DNA from: Marinobacterium rhizophilum
GTDB taxonomy: Bacteria > Pseudomonadota > Gammaproteobacteria > Pseudomonadales > Balneatricaceae
Assembly (NCBI RefSeq): GCF_024397915.1
Contig: NZ_CP073347.1
Span: 4,402,001-4,466,000, forward strand
Reading direction: 5' to 3'
Length of the DNA: 64,000 nucleotides
This document shows, in pieces, positions 8,530 to 17,149 of this stretch. The translations under genes were made by a program, and so were the position numbers. Positions within the stretch are counted from its first letter, which is position 1, and every line of letters begins with the position of its first letter. The notes under the pieces are model-generated. The model saw only the letters and a program-made list of their open reading frames with translations, did no database searches and had not been told where the DNA came from.

Positions 8530-9624
8530 TCAGACGTTGAAGCGGAAGTGCACCACATCGCCATCCTTGACGATGTATTCCTTGCCTTCCAGGCGCCATT
8601 TACCGGCTTCCTTGGCACCCTGTTCGCCGTTGAAGTTGACGAAGTCGTCATAGCCCACCACTTCTGCGCGGATGAAGCCTTTCTCGAAATCGGTGTGAAT
8701 CACGCCAGCCGCCTGGGGGGCCGTGGCACCGACCTTGACGGTCCAGGCGCGGACTTCCTTCACGCCGGCGGTGAAGTAGGTCTGCAGGCCCAGCAGGCCG
8801 TAGCCTGCGCGGATAACGCGGTCCAGGCCCGGTTCTTCCATGCCCAGGTCCTGCAGGAACTCGAGGCGCTCTTCGTCGTCGAGTTCGGCGATTTCGGATT
8901 CCAGCTTGTTGCAGATGGCGACCACAACCGCACCTTCGGTGGCGGCCAGCTCGCGCACCTGGTCCAGGTGCGGGTTGTCTTCGAAGCCGTCCTCGGACAC
9001 GTTGGCGATGTACATGGTCGGCTTGGTGGTCAGCAGGTGCAGGCTGGGCAGCAGCTTGTAATCGTCTTCGCTCAGGTTGGTCATGGAGCGTACCGGCTGG
9101 CCTTCGCTCAGGTGCGGCAGCAGTTTCTCCAGCAGCGCCTTGGCGCGCAGGGCGTCCTTGTCACCGCCCTTGGCGTTGCGGGTCACGCGCTGCAGCTGCT
9201 TCTCGACGGAATCCTGGTCTGCCAGCGCCAGCTCCATGTTGATGATCTCGATATCATCCAGCGGGTGAATGCGGTTGGCGACATGAATCACGTTGTCGTC
9301 TTCAAAGCAGCGCACGACATGGGCGATGGCATCGGTTTCGCGGATGTTGGCCAGGAACTTGTTGCCCAGGCCCTCGCCCTTGGAGGCGCCGGCGACCAGG
9401 CCTGCGATATCGACAAATTCCATGGTGGTCGGCAGCACGCGCTGGGGCTTGACGATGTCGGCCAGCTTGTTGAGGCGCGGGTCCGGCATGGGCACCACGC
9501 CCGAGTTGGGTTCGATGGTGCAGAACGGAAAGTTCTCGGCATCGATACCGGCCTTGGTCAGTGCATTAAACAGGGTGGACTTGCCTACATTGGGCAGGCC
9601 GACGATACCGCATTTGAAACCCAT
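8530..9624 (-). CDS. ychF: Redox-regulated ATPase YchF (Obg-family)
   Basis: 364-aa OLA1/YchF protein, a ribosome-associated P-loop ATPase. Starts MGFKCGIVGLPNVGKS with the G1 loop at residues 9-16; includes the switch motif VDIAGLVAGASKGEGLGN, a coiled-coil middle, and a C-terminal TGS domain ending DGDVVHFRFNV. ATG 9624 has AGGA ten bases upstream and gives the standard family length; an in-frame ATG 60 bp further upstream would add an unrelated tail. Follows pth, the usual pairing. Confidence 0.96.
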   Translation of the reverse strand: MGFKCGIVGLPNVGKSTLFNALTKAGIDAENFPFCTIEPNSGVVPMPDPRLNKLADIVKPQRVLPTTMEFVDIAGLVAGASKGEGLGNKFLANIRETDAIAHVVRCFEDDNVIHVANRIHPLDDIEIINMELALADQDSVEKQLQRVTRNAKGGDKDALRAKALLEKLLPHLSEGQPVRSMTNLSEDDYKLLPSLHLLTTKPTMYIANVSEDGFEDNPHLDQVRELAATEGAVVVAICNKLESEIAELDDEERLEFLQDLGMEEPGLDRVIRAGYGLLGLQTYFTAGVKEVRAWTVKVGATAPQAAGVIHTDFEKGFIRAEVVGYDDFVNFNGEQGAKEAGKWRLEGKEYIVKDGDVVHFRFNV

Positions 9625-9641
9625 GGTGCTTGTCCTGTCAG

Positions 9642-10229
9642 TTAACCTTGGAAGCTGTGGAGCCCGTTCATGGCGCGACCCCATTCCCCGGAAGTGGCTT
9701 CGGGCAGGTATCGCAGGGCTTCATCGGAGGCGGCGAGGGTTTTGTCCCGCTCGCTGCCGGGAGCCTTCTTGAGTACGAAGGCGGCAACCTGGCTGCTGTG
9801 GCCGGGGTGGCCAATACCTAAGCGCAGGCGGTAGAAATTCTTGTCATTACCCAGGCGGGTAATGATGTCACGCAGACCATTGTGACCACCGTGTCCGCCG
9901 CCATGCTTGAAACGGGCGACACCGGGGGGCAGGTCGAGCTCATCATGAGCGACCAGAATGGACTGGGTGGGAATCTTGTAGAACGTTGCCAGGGCTGCGA
10001 CGGCCTGACCGCTCAAATTCATGAAGGTGTGGGGAATCAGCAAGTGGACCGGCTGACCGTTGAGAACGATCTTGCCGTAGCGTCCGTGAAACTTGCGTTC
10101 CGGTGCCAGCGTGCAGTTATGCCAGGCAGCAAGCTGCCCGACAAGGTCGGCACCGGCATTGTGGCGGGTCTGATGATAGTTGTCGCCCGGATTCCCGAGG
10201 CCAACGATCAGCTGGATCCTGTCATTCAT
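9642..10229 (-). CDS. pth: Peptidyl-tRNA hydrolase
   Basis: 195-aa enzyme that cleaves peptidyl-tRNA released from stalled ribosomes. Key residues visible: N13 (GLGNPG), H23 (TRHNAG), the TFMNLSG motif, D in AHDELDLPPG, and GGGHGGHNGLRD. Sits between rplY and ychF, with an 18-bp gap to ychF, in the conserved prs-rplY-pth-ychF order. Confidence 0.97.
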   Translation of the reverse strand: MNDRIQLIVGLGNPGDNYHQTRHNAGADLVGQLAAWHNCTLAPERKFHGRYGKIVLNGQPVHLLIPHTFMNLSGQAVAALATFYKIPTQSILVAHDELDLPPGVARFKHGGGHGGHNGLRDIITRLGNDKNFYRLRLGIGHPGHSSQVAAFVLKKAPGSERDKTLAASDEALRYLPEATSGEWGRAMNGLHSFQG

Positions 10230-10260
10230 GCCGGCACCTTGTTCGCTAGACTGCTAGCTC

Positions 10261-10860
10261 TTACTTCGCAGCCTTGGCGCCACGCGGAGCGTAGACGTAA
10301 CCGATACCCTGGTCGTGGTCACCGCCGCGACGCAGAGCAACGATTTCAACGCCTTCCGGCAGGCTGATGTCGGACAGGTGAAGTACCTTGCCGCCTTCAG
10401 CGTTGCTCAGGTCGATCTGCAGGGCTTCCGGCAGCTGGCCGGCGTTGCACAGGATCTCGGCAGTGTTCTTCTCAACGGCGAACTTGGCCGATGCCTTGGC
10501 GGCAGCAGACTTTTCGAAGTTGATGAACTGCAGCGGAACCGTGATACGGATGCGGCTTTCGTTGGTGACGCGCTGGAAGTCAGCGTGCAGAACCTGCGGG
10601 CGAGCCGGGTGGCGCTGCAGATCCTTGATGATGACTTTCTGCTCTTCGCCATTCAGCTTGATGGTCAGAATGCTGGAGAAGAAAGTCTGATCGTTCAGCT
10701 GCTTAACCAGTTCGTTGTTGTTCAGGCTGATCGCGATCGGGTTCTTGTCGTTTTCGCCACCGTACAGGATGCCAGGCACGAGTCCCTGGGTGCGAAGGCG
10801 GCGGCTCGCACCTTTGCCCTGATCCGCACGGGATACTGCTTCGATTACAAAGTTAGTCAT
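10261..10860 (-). CDS. rplY: 50S ribosomal protein L25 (long Ctc form)
   Basis: 199-aa two-domain L25/Ctc protein that binds 5S rRNA. The N-terminal L25 core (MTNFVIEAVSRADQGKGASRRLR, GILYGG) is followed by the C-terminal TL5 beta domain (LPEALQIDLSNAEGGKVLHLSDI). ATG 10860 follows AAGGAT at good spacing. Cotranscribed after prs. Confidence 0.96.
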   Translation of the reverse strand: MTNFVIEAVSRADQGKGASRRLRTQGLVPGILYGGENDKNPIAISLNNNELVKQLNDQTFFSSILTIKLNGEEQKVIIKDLQRHPARPQVLHADFQRVTNESRIRITVPLQFINFEKSAAAKASAKFAVEKNTAEILCNAGQLPEALQIDLSNAEGGKVLHLSDISLPEGVEIVALRRGGDHDQGIGYVYAPRGAKAAK

Positions 10861-10942
10861 GTGATTATCCTTCAATATATAAAAGCTGCAGACCTCGCGA
10901 CCAAGGTTCTGCAGCATCGCTGTTGCCCTTGTGGGCATTAAC

Positions 10943-10963
10943 ACCGGCGCCCGTGGCGCCGGT
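10943..10963. other. Perfect GC stem-loop between prs and rplY
   Basis: 9-bp perfect stem ACCGGCGCC / GGCGCCGGT with a 3-nt loop directly after the prs stop. No T-run on either strand, so more likely an mRNA-stabilising or attenuating hairpin than a full terminator. Confidence 0.5.
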
Positions 10964-10983
10964 GCGGATCAGGCGTTGTCCGC

Positions 10984-11925
10984 TTAGCGGAACATCGCGC
11001 TGATGGATTCTTCGTTGCAGACGCGGCGTACCGCTTCTGCCAGCATCGGTGCCAGGGTGAGCTGGCGTACCTTCGAGCATTCCTGTGCGGCCTGGGATAG
11101 CGGAATGGTGTCCGTCACCACCAGCTCGTCCAGCTCGCTGTTGTTCAGGTTCTGCACCGCAGGGCCTGACAGTACCGGGTGGGTTGCATAGGCGTAAACC
11201 TTGGCAGCACCGTTGTCTTTCAGCGCTTTGGCAGCCTTGCACAGGGTGCCGGCGGTATCGCACATGTCGTCGACCAGGATGCAGGTGCGGCCTTCGACAT
11301 CACCGATGATGTTCATCACCTGGGACTCGTTGGCACGCTCACGGCGCTTGTCGATGATGGCCAGGTCGCAATCCAGCTGCTTGGCGATGGCGCGGGCACG
11401 CACCACGCCGCCGACGTCCGGTGACACGACCATGATGTTGTCGTACTGCTGATCTACGATGTCATCCAGCAGCACCGGCGAGCCGTAGACGTTGTCCACA
11501 GGGCTGTCGAAGAAGCCCTGGATCTGGTCGGCATGCAGGTCAACGGTCAGTACGCGGTCGATGCCGACAGCGGAGATCATGTCCGCCACGACCCGGGCGC
11601 TGATTGCCACGCGGGCAGAGCGGGGGCGGCGATCCTGACGGGCGTAGCCAAAGTAGGGCACTACGGCGGTCACGCGGCTGGCGGATGCGCGACGCAGCGC
11701 GTCCGCCAGCACGATGAGTTCCATCAGGTTGTCGTTGGTCGGTGCGCAGGTCGACTGGATGATGAAGACATCCTTGCCGCGGACGTTTTCCTGGATCTCT
11801 ACGTTCACTTCACCGTCGCTAAAACGGCCGACGACTGCTTTGCCCATCGGAATATCAAGGCGCTCGACCACTTTCTGGGCGAGTTCCGGATTGGCATTGC
11901 CGGTGAAGACCATCATTCTAGACAC
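10984..11925 (-). CDS. prs: Ribose-phosphate pyrophosphokinase (PRPP synthetase)
   Basis: Makes PRPP from ribose-5-phosphate and ATP for nucleotide, His and Trp synthesis. 313 aa from GTG 11925 (MSRMMVFTGNANPELA), preceded by AAGGTG; this matches the usual N-terminus better than the first ATG at 11916. Motifs: flexible catalytic loop KRRERANE, and the PRPP loop VDDMCDTAGT (a Cys where Val or Ile is common). The usual upstream neighbour ispE is missing; a tRNA-Gln lies 67 bp upstream instead and probably shares its promoter. Confidence 0.96.
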   Translation of the reverse strand: MSRMMVFTGNANPELAQKVVERLDIPMGKAVVGRFSDGEVNVEIQENVRGKDVFIIQSTCAPTNDNLMELIVLADALRRASASRVTAVVPYFGYARQDRRPRSARVAISARVVADMISAVGIDRVLTVDLHADQIQGFFDSPVDNVYGSPVLLDDIVDQQYDNIMVVSPDVGGVVRARAIAKQLDCDLAIIDKRRERANESQVMNIIGDVEGRTCILVDDMCDTAGTLCKAAKALKDNGAAKVYAYATHPVLSGPAVQNLNNSELDELVVTDTIPLSQAAQECSKVRQLTLAPMLAEAVRRVCNEESISAMFR

Positions 11926-11992
11926 GGCGAGCACCTTCTCGGTTGGTTCGGAGTTGGAATTCGAAGCTGACAGGGAGTATTTCATGAGTAAA

Positions 11993-12067
11993 TGGCTGGG
12001 GTAGGAGGATTCGAACCTCCGCATGCTGGAATCAGAATCCAGTGCCTTACCGCTTGGCGATACCCCA
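11993..12067 (-). tRNA. tRNA-Gln (CTG anticodon), upstream of prs
   Basis: 75 nt with encoded CCA and loop TTCTGAT. Appears base-for-base the same as 7974-8048. A tRNA-Gln next to prs is a conserved arrangement in Pseudomonas-like genomes. Confidence 0.95.
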
Positions 12068-12108
12068 GTATCTCTCCTTTGGAGTTGGCCTCCCGAAAGA
12101 AGGCGCAT

Positions 12109-12137
12109 ATTCTGCTCAAACCGGCCCGTTAGGTCAA
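12109..12137 (-). promoter_or_regulatory. Promoter of tRNA-Gln and probably prs
   Basis: Minus strand TTGACC and CAGAAT separated by 17 bp, followed by a GC-rich discriminator; the -10 is about 42 bp before the tRNA 5' end. It is the only clear promoter upstream of prs-rplY-pth-ychF. Confidence 0.6.
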
Positions 12138-12186
12138 GCCCGAAGTGCAGTCAAAGGGAAACGAACAGCAAAAAAGCTGTCGTTGC

Positions 12187-12771
12187 TCAGGACGCGATCC
12201 ACTCCTTGATGATCACCGTGATGGTCAGATCTGCGCGTTTCAGGGTTATGCGCTGTGGCAGCACCTGCCCCAGGTCCTTTGAGTAGGCGGAATAATGGAT
12301 CAACCATCCGCCCTGTTCAAGCGTTTGCAGACGATTTTCGCTGAATGTCGGTGCAAAGGGCAGGCCGGGCGCCGGCAGGCCGCGAATCCAGAACCTCACC
12401 TGTTCGACCGGAAAGCTCCAGCCCAGCAGCGATTGCAGCAGCGCTTCGGGGCTGTCCGAGGCGTAGCGGCCTTCGCCGGCGATATCGATGCTCACGCCCT
12501 GATCGTTACCCTCGATCAGGGCGCCCCCCTGGCCCAGCGGGCCGCTGATGCTGATGCGATAGTCTGGCGTCTGTTGCTGCCATTGCATGCGGGCGCTCTG
12601 GCTGTCATCCGCGGTGCGGATGCCGACCTTGCTGTCCAGCGTCCAGTTCTGCAGCGCCAGCGCCCGCAGCTGGTATTCATCCCAGCTGCCGCTGGGCGGT
12701 GCGGGGTCGGCCCGAAAGGTACTGCAGCCGGCCAGCAGGGTCAGCAGCAGCGTCAGCAGGAGTGCGCGCAT
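12187..12771 (-). CDS. lolB: Outer-membrane lipoprotein LolB
   Basis: 194-aa lipoprotein that accepts lipoproteins from LolA and inserts them into the outer membrane. Signal peptide with lipobox LLAGC (C16), then the LolB fold: WTLDSKVGIRTADDSQSARMQWQQ, YRISISGPLGQG, and a C-terminal segment ending in ITLKRADLTITVIIKEW. Its start overlaps the stop of the TPR lipoprotein gene (TGATG), so the two are translationally coupled. ispE normally follows and is absent. Confidence 0.92.
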   Translation of the reverse strand: MRALLLTLLLTLLAGCSTFRADPAPPSGSWDEYQLRALALQNWTLDSKVGIRTADDSQSARMQWQQQTPDYRISISGPLGQGGALIEGNDQGVSIDIAGEGRYASDSPEALLQSLLGWSFPVEQVRFWIRGLPAPGLPFAPTFSENRLQTLEQGGWLIHYSAYSKDLGQVLPQRITLKRADLTITVIIKEWIAS

Positions 12772-14474
12772 CAGTTGACTCCCAGTGCCCTGGCCGCTTC
12801 ACGCAGGTGTTCGTTCTGTGGATCCTCGCCCAGGTGCTGCTCCAGCAGTTCGCGGGCACGGTTCTGGCGACCATCGGCCCAGTAGGCCCGGATCAGGTGG
12901 CCGGTGACTTCCGGGTCCGGGAAGTTGTCGTAGGCCCGTTGCAGGTAGTCGATGGCTTCGGCAAAGCGCTGCAGCTTGAACAGCACCCAGCCCATGGAAT
13001 CCAGCACCGCGGGGTCGTCCGGCTTTTGCTGCAGGGCCTGTTCGATCAGCCGGTAGGCTTCGTCGTAGCGATCAGTGTAAAGGGTCAGGGTGTAGCCCAG
13101 GGCGTTCAGTGCACTGGCGTTGTCCGGCTCCATTTCGAGCACCTTGCGCAGATCCTGCTCGATCTGCGGAAAATTGTCCGGGTCGATGAGCATGGCGCGG
13201 CTGTACAGCAGGGTGACCTCGTTGCCGAGTTCCGCCAGGCCCTGGTCCAGGATGGCCAGGGCGGCGTCCCGGCTGGCGTGCTGGTTGAGCCATTCGGCCT
13301 GCAGGCCATAAAAACGGGGTGCGAGCTCCGGGTAGCGGGCGCGGGCATTTTCCAGAATCAGCTCGATGCGGGCCTGGTCGGCCGGCGTGTCCAGCAGGTT
13401 GAGGGTGCGGGCATAGGACTGAAACAGGTTGGAGCCATCGCTGACGCGGCTGTAATGCTCGATCGCTTCCTCGTTGCGTCCCTGCGTCTGGGCGATGTAG
13501 CCCAGGTAAAAGTGGGGTTCGCTGTTGTCCGGGGATTGCTCCAGCAGCTGCTCCAGGGCGATGCGGCTCTGGCTCAGCTGATCATTTTCCAGCATCAGCA
13601 ATGCCAGGTAATAGTGCAGCTGGTTGTCATCGGGGAAATCCCGGATCAGTCTGCGGGCGGCGTCGCTGGCTTGTGACTGCTGCTGGTCCTGGAACAGCAG
13701 CTGCACCTGCAGCACCCGTATCTGGCGATTTTCGCTCTGGCTTTTCAGGTAGGGACGCAGCAATTGCAGCGCCTCGCCGGGGCGGTCACTCAGGCGCAGC
13801 AGTTCCGCCTTCAGCATCAGGGCATCGAGGTCGTCCGGGTTCTGCCGCAATACCTGGTCGAAGTCAGCCAGCGCCTCGTCGGTTCGGTCGAGCTGCTTGA
13901 GCAGCTGGCCGCGGGTCAGCAGCAGGTAGCTGTCGCCCGGCGCCTTTTCCAGCTGACGGTCCAGCATGGCGATATAGCCGTCGAGTTGCCGGGGGCTGAT
14001 GTTGCCAGCCTGGCCCACGAGCAGCGCCAGCGCCTGGCGACTGTCTTCGGCCAGGGCACGCTCCATCAGCGGCAGGGCGGCCTCGTAGTCGCCTTCGTGC
14101 AACAGCAGGCCGGCGGCGAGCTGGTAGGGCTCGGGGTTGTCCGGCTGTGCCTCGATCCAGAGCTCGGCGGCCTGCAGCATGTCGTCCGGACGCTGCAGGT
14201 ACTGGGCAATACGGGTGGCCCGCTCCGCCACGCCCGGGTCGCGGGTCAGCCTGGCCTGCTGCAGGTAAATCTCCAGCGCGACATCAAACTGGCGCCGCTG
14301 GCCGGCAATCTCTGCCTGCAGCAGCTGCAACAGGGACTCACGATTGAACTCGCCCGGCTGGTACTGCACGGGGTCCAGTGCCAGGGGGGCGGTGGTTTCG
14401 GTTTTGGCAGGCTGGAAACTGCAGCCCGCGGCAAATAGCGAGCTGATCACAATGCCGAGCAGGGTTTTGTTCAT
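12771..14474 (-). CDS. TPR-repeat lipoprotein upstream of lolB
   Basis: 567 aa. Signal peptide with lipobox FAAGC (C18), then an array of tetratricopeptide repeats along nearly the whole protein, for example PEPYQLAAGLLLHEGDYEAALPL, APGDSYLLLTRGQLLKQ and DPAVLDSMGWVLFKLQRF. A TPR lipoprotein at this position, divergent from hemA and coupled to lolB, is conserved in pseudomonads. The protein probably scaffolds envelope complexes; the exact partner is unknown. Confidence 0.88.
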   Translation of the reverse strand: MNKTLLGIVISSLFAAGCSFQPAKTETTAPLALDPVQYQPGEFNRESLLQLLQAEIAGQRRQFDVALEIYLQQARLTRDPGVAERATRIAQYLQRPDDMLQAAELWIEAQPDNPEPYQLAAGLLLHEGDYEAALPLMERALAEDSRQALALLVGQAGNISPRQLDGYIAMLDRQLEKAPGDSYLLLTRGQLLKQLDRTDEALADFDQVLRQNPDDLDALMLKAELLRLSDRPGEALQLLRPYLKSQSENRQIRVLQVQLLFQDQQQSQASDAARRLIRDFPDDNQLHYYLALLMLENDQLSQSRIALEQLLEQSPDNSEPHFYLGYIAQTQGRNEEAIEHYSRVSDGSNLFQSYARTLNLLDTPADQARIELILENARARYPELAPRFYGLQAEWLNQHASRDAALAILDQGLAELGNEVTLLYSRAMLIDPDNFPQIEQDLRKVLEMEPDNASALNALGYTLTLYTDRYDEAYRLIEQALQQKPDDPAVLDSMGWVLFKLQRFAEAIDYLQRAYDNFPDPEVTGHLIRAYWADGRQNRARELLEQHLGEDPQNEHLREAARALGVN

Positions 14475-14656
14475 GGGGCTTCAGGTCAGGTCCCTTGGGG
14501 TGTTGGGTCACTATAGAGGAAGGTTGGCGTTATTGTCATGCGTCCGTTGGGCGGAGGTTTGAATGGAAAGTTCCGGTGGCCGGATTTTCTTCTTGGCCCG
14601 AAGAAGGTGTATTATGACGCGCCTGAATATTACCGCTGAGGTTCTGCACCGTCTCC

Positions 14657-15925
14657 ATGGCTCTATTGGCGTTAGGTATCAACCACAAAACCGCTCCGCT
14701 CGAGGTGCGCGAAAAGGTGGCATTCGCGCCGGAGCAGCTGGTTGATGCCCTGGAGCATGCCCGCGCATCCGGCCGGCTCAGGGAAGTCGCCATACTGTCG
14801 ACCTGCAACCGTACCGAGCTGTATTGCTCCACCGACGCTACCGGTCTGGATGCCTTGCTGCAGTGGCTGGGCGACTATCATCACCTGGCGCCCAGCCTGT
14901 TGGCCCAGTGTATCTACGCGCACTGGGACGAGGACGCGGCACGGCACATGATGCGGGTGGCCAGCGGCCTGGACTCCCTGGTGCTGGGCGAGCCGCAAAT
15001 CCTGGGGCAGCTCAAGTCCGCCTATGCCGTCTCCCAGGAGCAGGGGCTGGCCGGTGCAGAACTCGGCCGGCTGTTCCAGCAGACCTTTGCCGTTGCCAAG
15101 CAGGTGCGTACCGATACCGCCATTGGTCAGAATCCGGTGTCGGTGGCCTATGCAGCGGTCAGCCTGGCGCAGCATATTTTCTCTGATCTTGGCAGCAGCC
15201 GCGCGCTGCTGATCGGTGCCGGTGAAACCATTGAACTGGTGGCGCGTCACCTGAGCCAGGCCGGTGTGCGCTCCATGATCGTGGCCAACCGTACCCTGGG
15301 CCGGGCCCAGGCGCTGGCAGATTCCGTCGGCGGCCGAGCCATCGTGCTGGCTGATATTCCCCGGGTGCTGGCAGAAGCCGATATCGTGATTTCCTCCACC
15401 GCCAGCCAGCTGCCCATTTTGGGCAAGGGCGCGGTGGAAGATGCTCTGAAAAAGCGCAAGCACAAGCCGGTGTTCATGGTGGATATCGCCGTACCCCGGG
15501 ATATCGAGCCCCAGGTGGGGGAACTGGACGACGTGTATCTTTACAGCGTTGATGACCTGAAAGACGTGATTGAGGAAAACCAGCGCTCGCGTGAAACCGC
15601 CGCGCTGGAAGCGGAAGAAATCATTGCCCGCGGTGCCCTGACCTTTATGCGCCAGCTGCGCGAGCTGGGTGCCGTTGACACGCTCACGGCGCTGCGCTCA
15701 AGAGCCGAGGTCCTGCGGGATGAGGCGCTGGAGCAGGCCATGAAACTGCTGCGCAACGGCAAGCCGGCGGATCAGGTGCTGGCGCTGCTGGCCAGTCGCC
15801 TGACCAACAAGCTGCTGCATTCGCCCACGATTCAGCTGCGCAAGGCCAGCGCGGATGGACGCGAAGAGATGCTGCAGCTGGTGCAGGAACTGTATCAGCT
15901 GTCCGACAGTGCTGACGCCAAATAA
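14657..15925 (+). CDS. hemA: Glutamyl-tRNA reductase
   Basis: First committed step of tetrapyrrole synthesis by the C5 route, reducing Glu-tRNA to glutamate-1-semialdehyde. 422 aa: catalytic domain with LSTCNRTE (C50), NADPH domain with LLIGAGETIELVARHL, and the helical dimerisation domain. Divergent from the TPR-lolB pair. The last ~60 bp have a second diverged copy 110 bp downstream at 15982-16040, just before prfA. Confidence 0.97.
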   Translation: MALLALGINHKTAPLEVREKVAFAPEQLVDALEHARASGRLREVAILSTCNRTELYCSTDATGLDALLQWLGDYHHLAPSLLAQCIYAHWDEDAARHMMRVASGLDSLVLGEPQILGQLKSAYAVSQEQGLAGAELGRLFQQTFAVAKQVRTDTAIGQNPVSVAYAAVSLAQHIFSDLGSSRALLIGAGETIELVARHLSQAGVRSMIVANRTLGRAQALADSVGGRAIVLADIPRVLAEADIVISSTASQLPILGKGAVEDALKKRKHKPVFMVDIAVPRDIEPQVGELDDVYLYSVDDLKDVIEENQRSRETAALEAEEIIARGALTFMRQLRELGAVDTLTALRSRAEVLRDEALEQAMKLLRNGKPADQVLALLASRLTNKLLHSPTIQLRKASADGREEMLQLVQELYQLSDSADAK

Positions 15926-15981
15926 CATGAACGCATTCGAGGGTTCCAGGCCAGGCCGGTTCCCCAGGTGCCTTATCTCTG

Positions 15982-16040
15982 ATGCAGCTCGTGCAGGAGC
16001 TCTATCAACTGTCCCTACGGTTGACGCTGACTAACATGAA
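15982..16040 (+). repeat. Stray second copy of the hemA 3' end
   Basis: Matches 15872-15931 (the hemA C-terminal codons through TAACATGAA). Most base differences in the first 11 codons are synonymous (CTC/CTG, GAGCTC/GAACTG, CAACTG/CAGCTG), so both encode QLVQELYQLS. The second copy has lost its stop and runs in frame into prfA. Read as a relic of recombination, not as a gene. Confidence 0.75.
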
Positions 16041-17121
16041 AACCTCTATACGCAACAAGCTGGAAAAGCTCACCGACCGCCACGAGGAAGTGGCAGCCCT
16101 GTTGAGCGACCCGGGTACACAGGCCGACCAGAACCGTTACCGCGACCTGTCGCGCGAATATGCCGAGCTTGAGCCCGTGGTGGAAGGCTTCAATGCCTAC
16201 CTGGGCGCGCTGGACGACCTGGCAGAAGCCGAGCTGATGCTCGATGACAGCGATGCCGAGATGCGCGAAATGGCACGCGAAGAGATCGGTGGCGCCCGCG
16301 CGCGCATTGAGGAGCTCGAGGCGCAGCTGCAGATTCTGCTGTTGCCGCGTGACCCGAATGACGGCCGCAATGTCTTTCTCGAGGTTCGCGCCGGCACCGG
16401 CGGTGACGAGGCGGCCATCTTTGCCGGGGACCTGTTTCGCATGTACTCGCGCTATGCCGAGCAGCAGGGGCTGCGCATCGAGATCATCAGTGCCAGCGAG
16501 GGTGAACACGGCGGCTACAAGGAAATCATTACCCGGGTGGTGGGGCAGGACGTGTACTCGCGCCTCAAGTTCGAATCCGGTGCGCACCGGGTGCAGCGGG
16601 TACCGGAGACCGAATCCCAGGGCCGCATTCATACCTCGGCCTGTACCGTGGCCGTGATGCCGGAGCTGGACGAAGTGGCCGAGATTGCCATCAACAAGGC
16701 CGACCTGCGGGTGGATACCTTCCGTGCTTCGGGCGCCGGCGGTCAGCACGTCAACAAGACGGACTCTGCCATCCGCATTACCCATATTCCGACCGGTGTG
16801 GTAGTGGAATGCCAGGATGAGCGCTCGCAGCACAAGAACCGTGCGCGGGCCATGTCGCTGCTGGCAGCACGGCTGCAGTCGGCCGAGCAGGAGCGCCACG
16901 CCGCGGCCCAGGCCAGTACCCGCAAGAGCCTGGTGGGCAGTGGTGACCGCTCCGAGCGCATTCGTACCTACAACTACCCCCAGGGCCGAGTGACGGATCA
17001 CCGCATTAACCTGACGCTCTACAAGCTAGGCGAAATCATGAACGGCGAACTGAATGCCGTTATCGACCCGCTGCTGGTGGAATACCAGACCGAGCAGCTG
17101 GGCGCGCTCTCAGAGGAGTAA
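16036..17121 (+). CDS. prfA: Peptide chain release factor 1
   Basis: 361-aa RF1, recognises UAA/UAG and triggers peptide release. The GGQ motif is at about residues 235-237 (ASGAGGQHVNKTDSA). ATG 16036 (MKTSIRNKLEKLT) matches the family N-terminus; an in-frame ATG at 15982 would prefix 18 residues that derive from the duplicated hemA tail. No clear ribosome site precedes 16036. Followed by its methyltransferase prmC. Confidence 0.97.
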   Translation: MKTSIRNKLEKLTDRHEEVAALLSDPGTQADQNRYRDLSREYAELEPVVEGFNAYLGALDDLAEAELMLDDSDAEMREMAREEIGGARARIEELEAQLQILLLPRDPNDGRNVFLEVRAGTGGDEAAIFAGDLFRMYSRYAEQQGLRIEIISASEGEHGGYKEIITRVVGQDVYSRLKFESGAHRVQRVPETESQGRIHTSACTVAVMPELDEVAEIAINKADLRVDTFRASGAGGQHVNKTDSAIRITHIPTGVVVECQDERSQHKNRARAMSLLAARLQSAEQERHAAAQASTRKSLVGSGDRSERIRTYNYPQGRVTDHRINLTLYKLGEIMNGELNAVIDPLLVEYQTEQLGALSEE

Positions 17122-17149
17122 GGCCGCATGAGAACAGCGCAATGAGTCT

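Noticed and set aside
8485..9645. 386-codon plus-strand frame over ychF
   Set aside because: Composition typical of an antisense shadow (Gln, His, Val-rich); ychF is certain.
11926..12108. N-terminal extension of prs through tRNA-Gln
   Set aside because: Same problem; family N-terminus begins at GTG 11925.
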